Assembly (NCBI RefSeq): GCF_027627455.1
Contig: NZ_CP115483.1
Location: 3,968,001 to 4,032,000 of the forward strand
Length of the DNA: 64,000 nt
Source: Sphingobacterium sp. SYP-B4668
Lineage (GTDB): Bacteria > Bacteroidota > Bacteroidia > Sphingobacteriales > Sphingobacteriaceae
Reading direction: 5' to 3'
This document shows, one piece after another, positions 61,822 to 64,000 of the stretch (position 1 is its first letter; every line of letters starts with the position of its first letter). The notes under the pieces are model-generated. The model made no database searches and was not told the DNA's origin. It saw only the letters and a list, made by a program, of their open reading frames with translations. A program made the position numbers and the translations under genes.

Positions 61822-63429
61822 TTATATTCCACAAAAATTAACATGTATACCCAACGTATCTAGCGTAGCGGCTTTGATATTAGCGGCTCGTTTCACATCG
61901 AAATCGCCATCTACATACACGACCTGTATATGGTTGGCTTTGTGTTTGGCCATTAGTTGGTCTCGACTCATACCGTCCAATACTGCATGCATAATTGGCC
62001 ATTGCGCATCCGTCAACTTCCATCGACGCTCGGTTTCTTCATTTGGCATTTCCACTACTCTTCCAGTTCCGATATCGCAGTACAGTTCATTGTTTTCGAT
62101 GTAAATCCTACTCCATACAATCTGCCCCGGACGACTTACACCTCTTAACGTACCACCTCCTTTTTTAAAAAACATAGGTGGTTGCCGCTGACTATCTGCT
62201 CCTGCATATCCATTTATAAAATGAGAAGCTGGAGCAGCCCCCGATATTAGGAATACCCACACAAATTCATCCTTTCCATCGATACTATAGAATTCACCAT
62301 ATCGTATATCGTGTAAAGTATTATCACCATTTAACCCTAATTTCCGCCACAGATGATAGGTCACATATCCATCTATCCCCGCACATTCATCCACCTCGTT
62401 AAAGTGTGGTAACGCTGCATTCTCATACAGCAGTTCCCCCTTCTCATTGGCTACAGGAGGTCTTTCTGAATTATTCAAAAGCCCTTCAACCAAATCACTC
62501 GCAGGCACAAGATCCTTCAGACCTTGCTGGTATTGGATGCCTATCGTATCACATCCGTACTCATCCGCTAGGCGTAATGCCGCGATATACATCTTACACT
62601 GTTCTATTGTTTGATCTTTGGTCAACTCCATTGCTGGATCTGTTCCCCATGCAAATTGCATCCCCTTGCTGAGCATCCAATCCAAAACAACACTAGCCTC
62701 TGCATCTCTAATGGTCAACATTTTGGCATATAAAGTGGACTGGCTGAGTCTTTCCTTATAGATACCCAATCTATGCATTAGTGCATCAGGTACGATTGCA
62801 TTGAACATCCCCATGCACCCTTCATCAAATACCCCCATCAATACTTTATCGTCCTGTATTCTCTGGGCAAAAGTCGCTGCCAATTGCTGGTCAGCATCAT
62901 TCACCTCTGCTCTTTCAAAAAGTCGGACATGCGAATAATCATGTGTCACCGTACCTGTAGTCAGCCACTCCGATAACCGTTCCCTAAAAAAGATGTCCGT
63001 AAAATCCTTACTCCACAAAAAACTATAGTTGACCCCAGCTTTGGTCAATGAGCCTACCAAGTTCAAGGCTCCTACCAATCCTGGATATGTCCCATCCCAA
63101 TTGGCCACCACCAAGATTGGACCACTATGTGAGGTCAATCCGGCCAGTAAATGGTGACTATACTGCCATACACTTTCTGCTACAATCAAGGGCACATCTC
63201 TGTCTATCGTCCTGAATACCTTAATCCCTATATGTTGATAGTCTATAAATCCATGTCTTTTTTCTTTATCATAGTCATGGGCTCGTTTTGACTTCCAGCC
63301 CAATTCTTCTAGTGCTTCACTCAGCTTTTCCTCCATTTTTTTCTGCATTGGCCAGCAATTTAAATTGGCAGATGGTCTCAGATCTCCGCTGCACACTAGC
63401 GTCACTTCTTTTGATTCTGTTTGTTCCAT
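61822..63429 (-). CDS. L-fucose/L-arabinose isomerase-family protein
   Basis: A 535-residue cytosolic protein resembling the fucose-isomerase-like family (aldose-ketose isomerases with AraA/FucI fold). Recognisable parts are the N-terminal domain (LVCSGDLRPSANLNCWPM, PLIVAESVWQYSHHLLAGLT, PILVVANWDGTYPGLVGALN), the central MGVFDEGCMGMFNAIVPDAL with the acidic metal-site residue, and the C-terminal DGYVTYHLWRKLGLNG and SHFINGYAGADSQRQPP. It is the first gene of the 22-kb operon, divergent from the AraC gene across 148 bases. The reaction is predicted to be aldose/ketose isomerisation feeding the kinase; the sugar is not known. Confidence 0.85.
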   Translation of the reverse strand: MEQTESKEVTLVCSGDLRPSANLNCWPMQKKMEEKLSEALEELGWKSKRAHDYDKEKRHGFIDYQHIGIKVFRTIDRDVPLIVAESVWQYSHHLLAGLTSHSGPILVVANWDGTYPGLVGALNLVGSLTKAGVNYSFLWSKDFTDIFFRERLSEWLTTGTVTHDYSHVRLFERAEVNDADQQLAATFAQRIQDDKVLMGVFDEGCMGMFNAIVPDALMHRLGIYKERLSQSTLYAKMLTIRDAEASVVLDWMLSKGMQFAWGTDPAMELTKDQTIEQCKMYIAALRLADEYGCDTIGIQYQQGLKDLVPASDLVEGLLNNSERPPVANEKGELLYENAALPHFNEVDECAGIDGYVTYHLWRKLGLNGDNTLHDIRYGEFYSIDGKDEFVWVFLISGAAPASHFINGYAGADSQRQPPMFFKKGGGTLRGVSRPGQIVWSRIYIENNELYCDIGTGRVVEMPNEETERRWKLTDAQWPIMHAVLDGMSRDQLMAKHKANHIQVVYVDGDFDVKRAANIKAATLDTLGIHVNFCGI

Positions 63430-63577
63430 GAGATGTTACATTGGTTATACAATACAAATATCTCCATATCTATCAAGCAGTTACTTTGAAAAATTATCAT
63501 AGTTTTCTAACATTTTATCATAATCCCAGTAAATTTCATCTAAAATCTTATTTTAGGGGCAAGCATATGACCACATT
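63430..63577. promoter_or_regulatory. Divergent control region between the catabolic operon and the AraC gene
   Basis: 148 AT-rich bases must hold both promoters. A TACTTTG box at 63482-63488 (plus) lies about 90 bases before the AraC start. The same heptamer occurs before the SusC at 33560 and, on the minus strand, before the lipoprotein at 1847. An ATTATCAT / ATTTTATCAT pair (about 63495-63522) could be a repeated regulator half-site. Confidence 0.35.
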
Positions 63578-64000
63578 ATGAAACCAAAATTCCACCAAGT
63601 CCCCAAACCGGCAGATAACACATTTAGTATCAGACATGATATAGTCCCTAGTTTTGGTACAACTTGGCACTATCATCCAGAGATAGAACTACATTACATG
63701 GTAAAGGGCACTGGCATACGTTTCATTGGAGAAAACATCAATAACTTCGAAAAAGATGAGTTGATACTTCTCGGATCAAACATTCCACATACATGGAAGT
63801 GTAATGCCAATAACAACAATGATTATGTTGAAGCATTGGTCATGCATTTCCACCCCGAATGCCTTGGCACGGCATTCTTATCTTTACCCGAAGCCAAAAA
63901 AGTGCAAAAGTTTCTTTTACTTGCTAATCAAGGGATACTTTATTATGGGGAGACCAAACAAAAAGCTGTAAAGTTTATGCGCAAAATGAAAAATACAAGC
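63578..64000 (+). CDS. AraC-family transcriptional regulator, N-terminal part (cut by window edge)
   Basis: The first 141 codons of an AraC/XylS-type regulator; the DNA-binding domain lies beyond base 64000. The visible part is the cupin-like sugar-sensing domain (IVPSFGTTWHYHPEIELHYM, GENINNFEKDELILLGSNIP followed by HTW), with the His-rich front typical of Bacteroidota members. It starts at the ATG at 63578. It is divergent from the isomerase gene and is the probable activator of the 63429-to-41195 operon, responding to the sugar or a phosphorylated intermediate. The C-terminal AraC helix-turn-helix is assumed, not seen. Confidence 0.88.
   Translation, partial: MKPKFHQVPKPADNTFSIRHDIVPSFGTTWHYHPEIELHYMVKGTGIRFIGENINNFEKDELILLGSNIPHTWKCNANNNNDYVEALVMHFHPECLGTAFLSLPEAKKVQKFLLLANQGILYYGETKQKAVKFMRKMKNTS

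Noticed and set aside
41195..63429. Calling the long locus a sialic-acid (nan) operon
   Set aside because: Sialidase-fold proteins, an NAL/DHDPS-family aldolase and a symporter suggest it. However, nanE, an N-acylmannosamine kinase and nagA/nagB are absent, and the aldolase tyrosine motif differs from NAL.
1..64000. CRISPR arrays, tRNA/rRNA genes, integrases, transposases or phage genes
   Set aside because: None could be recognised by eye on either strand; a small unannotated RNA cannot be excluded.

Overview
The window is bacterial DNA from a member of the Bacteroidota, most likely a Sphingobacteriaceae-type soil or host-associated organism (Sphingobacterium/Pedobacter-like; inference). The support is four SusC genes (one cut by the left edge) with three SusD partners, two ECF-sigma/FecR anti-sigma pairs, many lipoprotein signal peptides, and several TAnnTTTG promoter boxes 20-100 bases before genes. 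I see no tRNA, rRNA, CRISPR array, integrase or transposase gene.

Region 1 (1-1847, minus) is an IPT/NHL-repeat lipoprotein followed by the first 161 codons of a SusC receptor that runs off the left edge. Region 2 (2129-8743) is a tight five-gene minus-strand operon: ethanolamine-type permease, glutamine-synthetase-like gamma-glutamylation enzyme, iron alcohol dehydrogenase, aldehyde dehydrogenase and class-I gamma-glutamyl hydrolase. A divergent Lrp/AsnC regulator stands at its head. The set reads as a cytosolic, microcompartment-free route for an amino alcohol, with ethanolamine the best guess, to glycine through gamma-glutamyl intermediates. Region 3 (8924-18303, plus) is ECF sigma, FecR, SusC with an STN signalling domain, SusD and a Tat-exported phosphocholine-type phospholipase C: a surface uptake system for lipid head groups rather than a classic glycan locus. 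Regions 2 and 3 may work together on phospholipids.

Region 4 (30533 down to 18416, minus) is ECF sigma, FecR, SusC without an STN domain, SusD, two tandem exported FAD-dependent oxidoreductases and a CstA-family transporter. Region 5 (30734-32695) holds small household genes: a Crp/Fnr regulator, an HD-domain hydrolase and an AhpD-like protein. About 860 non-coding bases follow. Region 6 (33560-41048, plus) is SusC, SusD and two surface lipoproteins (DUF4959/5126/5000-like and DUF4998-like) with no degradative enzyme. It ends in a strong terminator facing the terminator of the next operon.

Region 7 (63429 down to 41195, minus) is a run of 14 co-directional genes with a divergent AraC-type regulator (63578, cut by the right edge). 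In order they are: fucose-isomerase-like protein, ribulokinase-like kinase, sodium/solute symporter, DHDPS/NAL-type aldolase, HGSNAT/NagX-type acetyltransferase, two purple-acid-phosphatase-like phosphoesterases, a sialidase-fold protein, a 725-residue exported protein of unknown function, a second sialidase-fold protein, SusC, SusD, a glycerophosphodiester phosphodiesterase and a DUF3748 (YidR-like) protein. The mix of phosphoesterases and neuraminidase-fold enzymes with an isomerase-kinase-aldolase set matches no catabolic locus I know and is the strongest candidate for an undescribed system.
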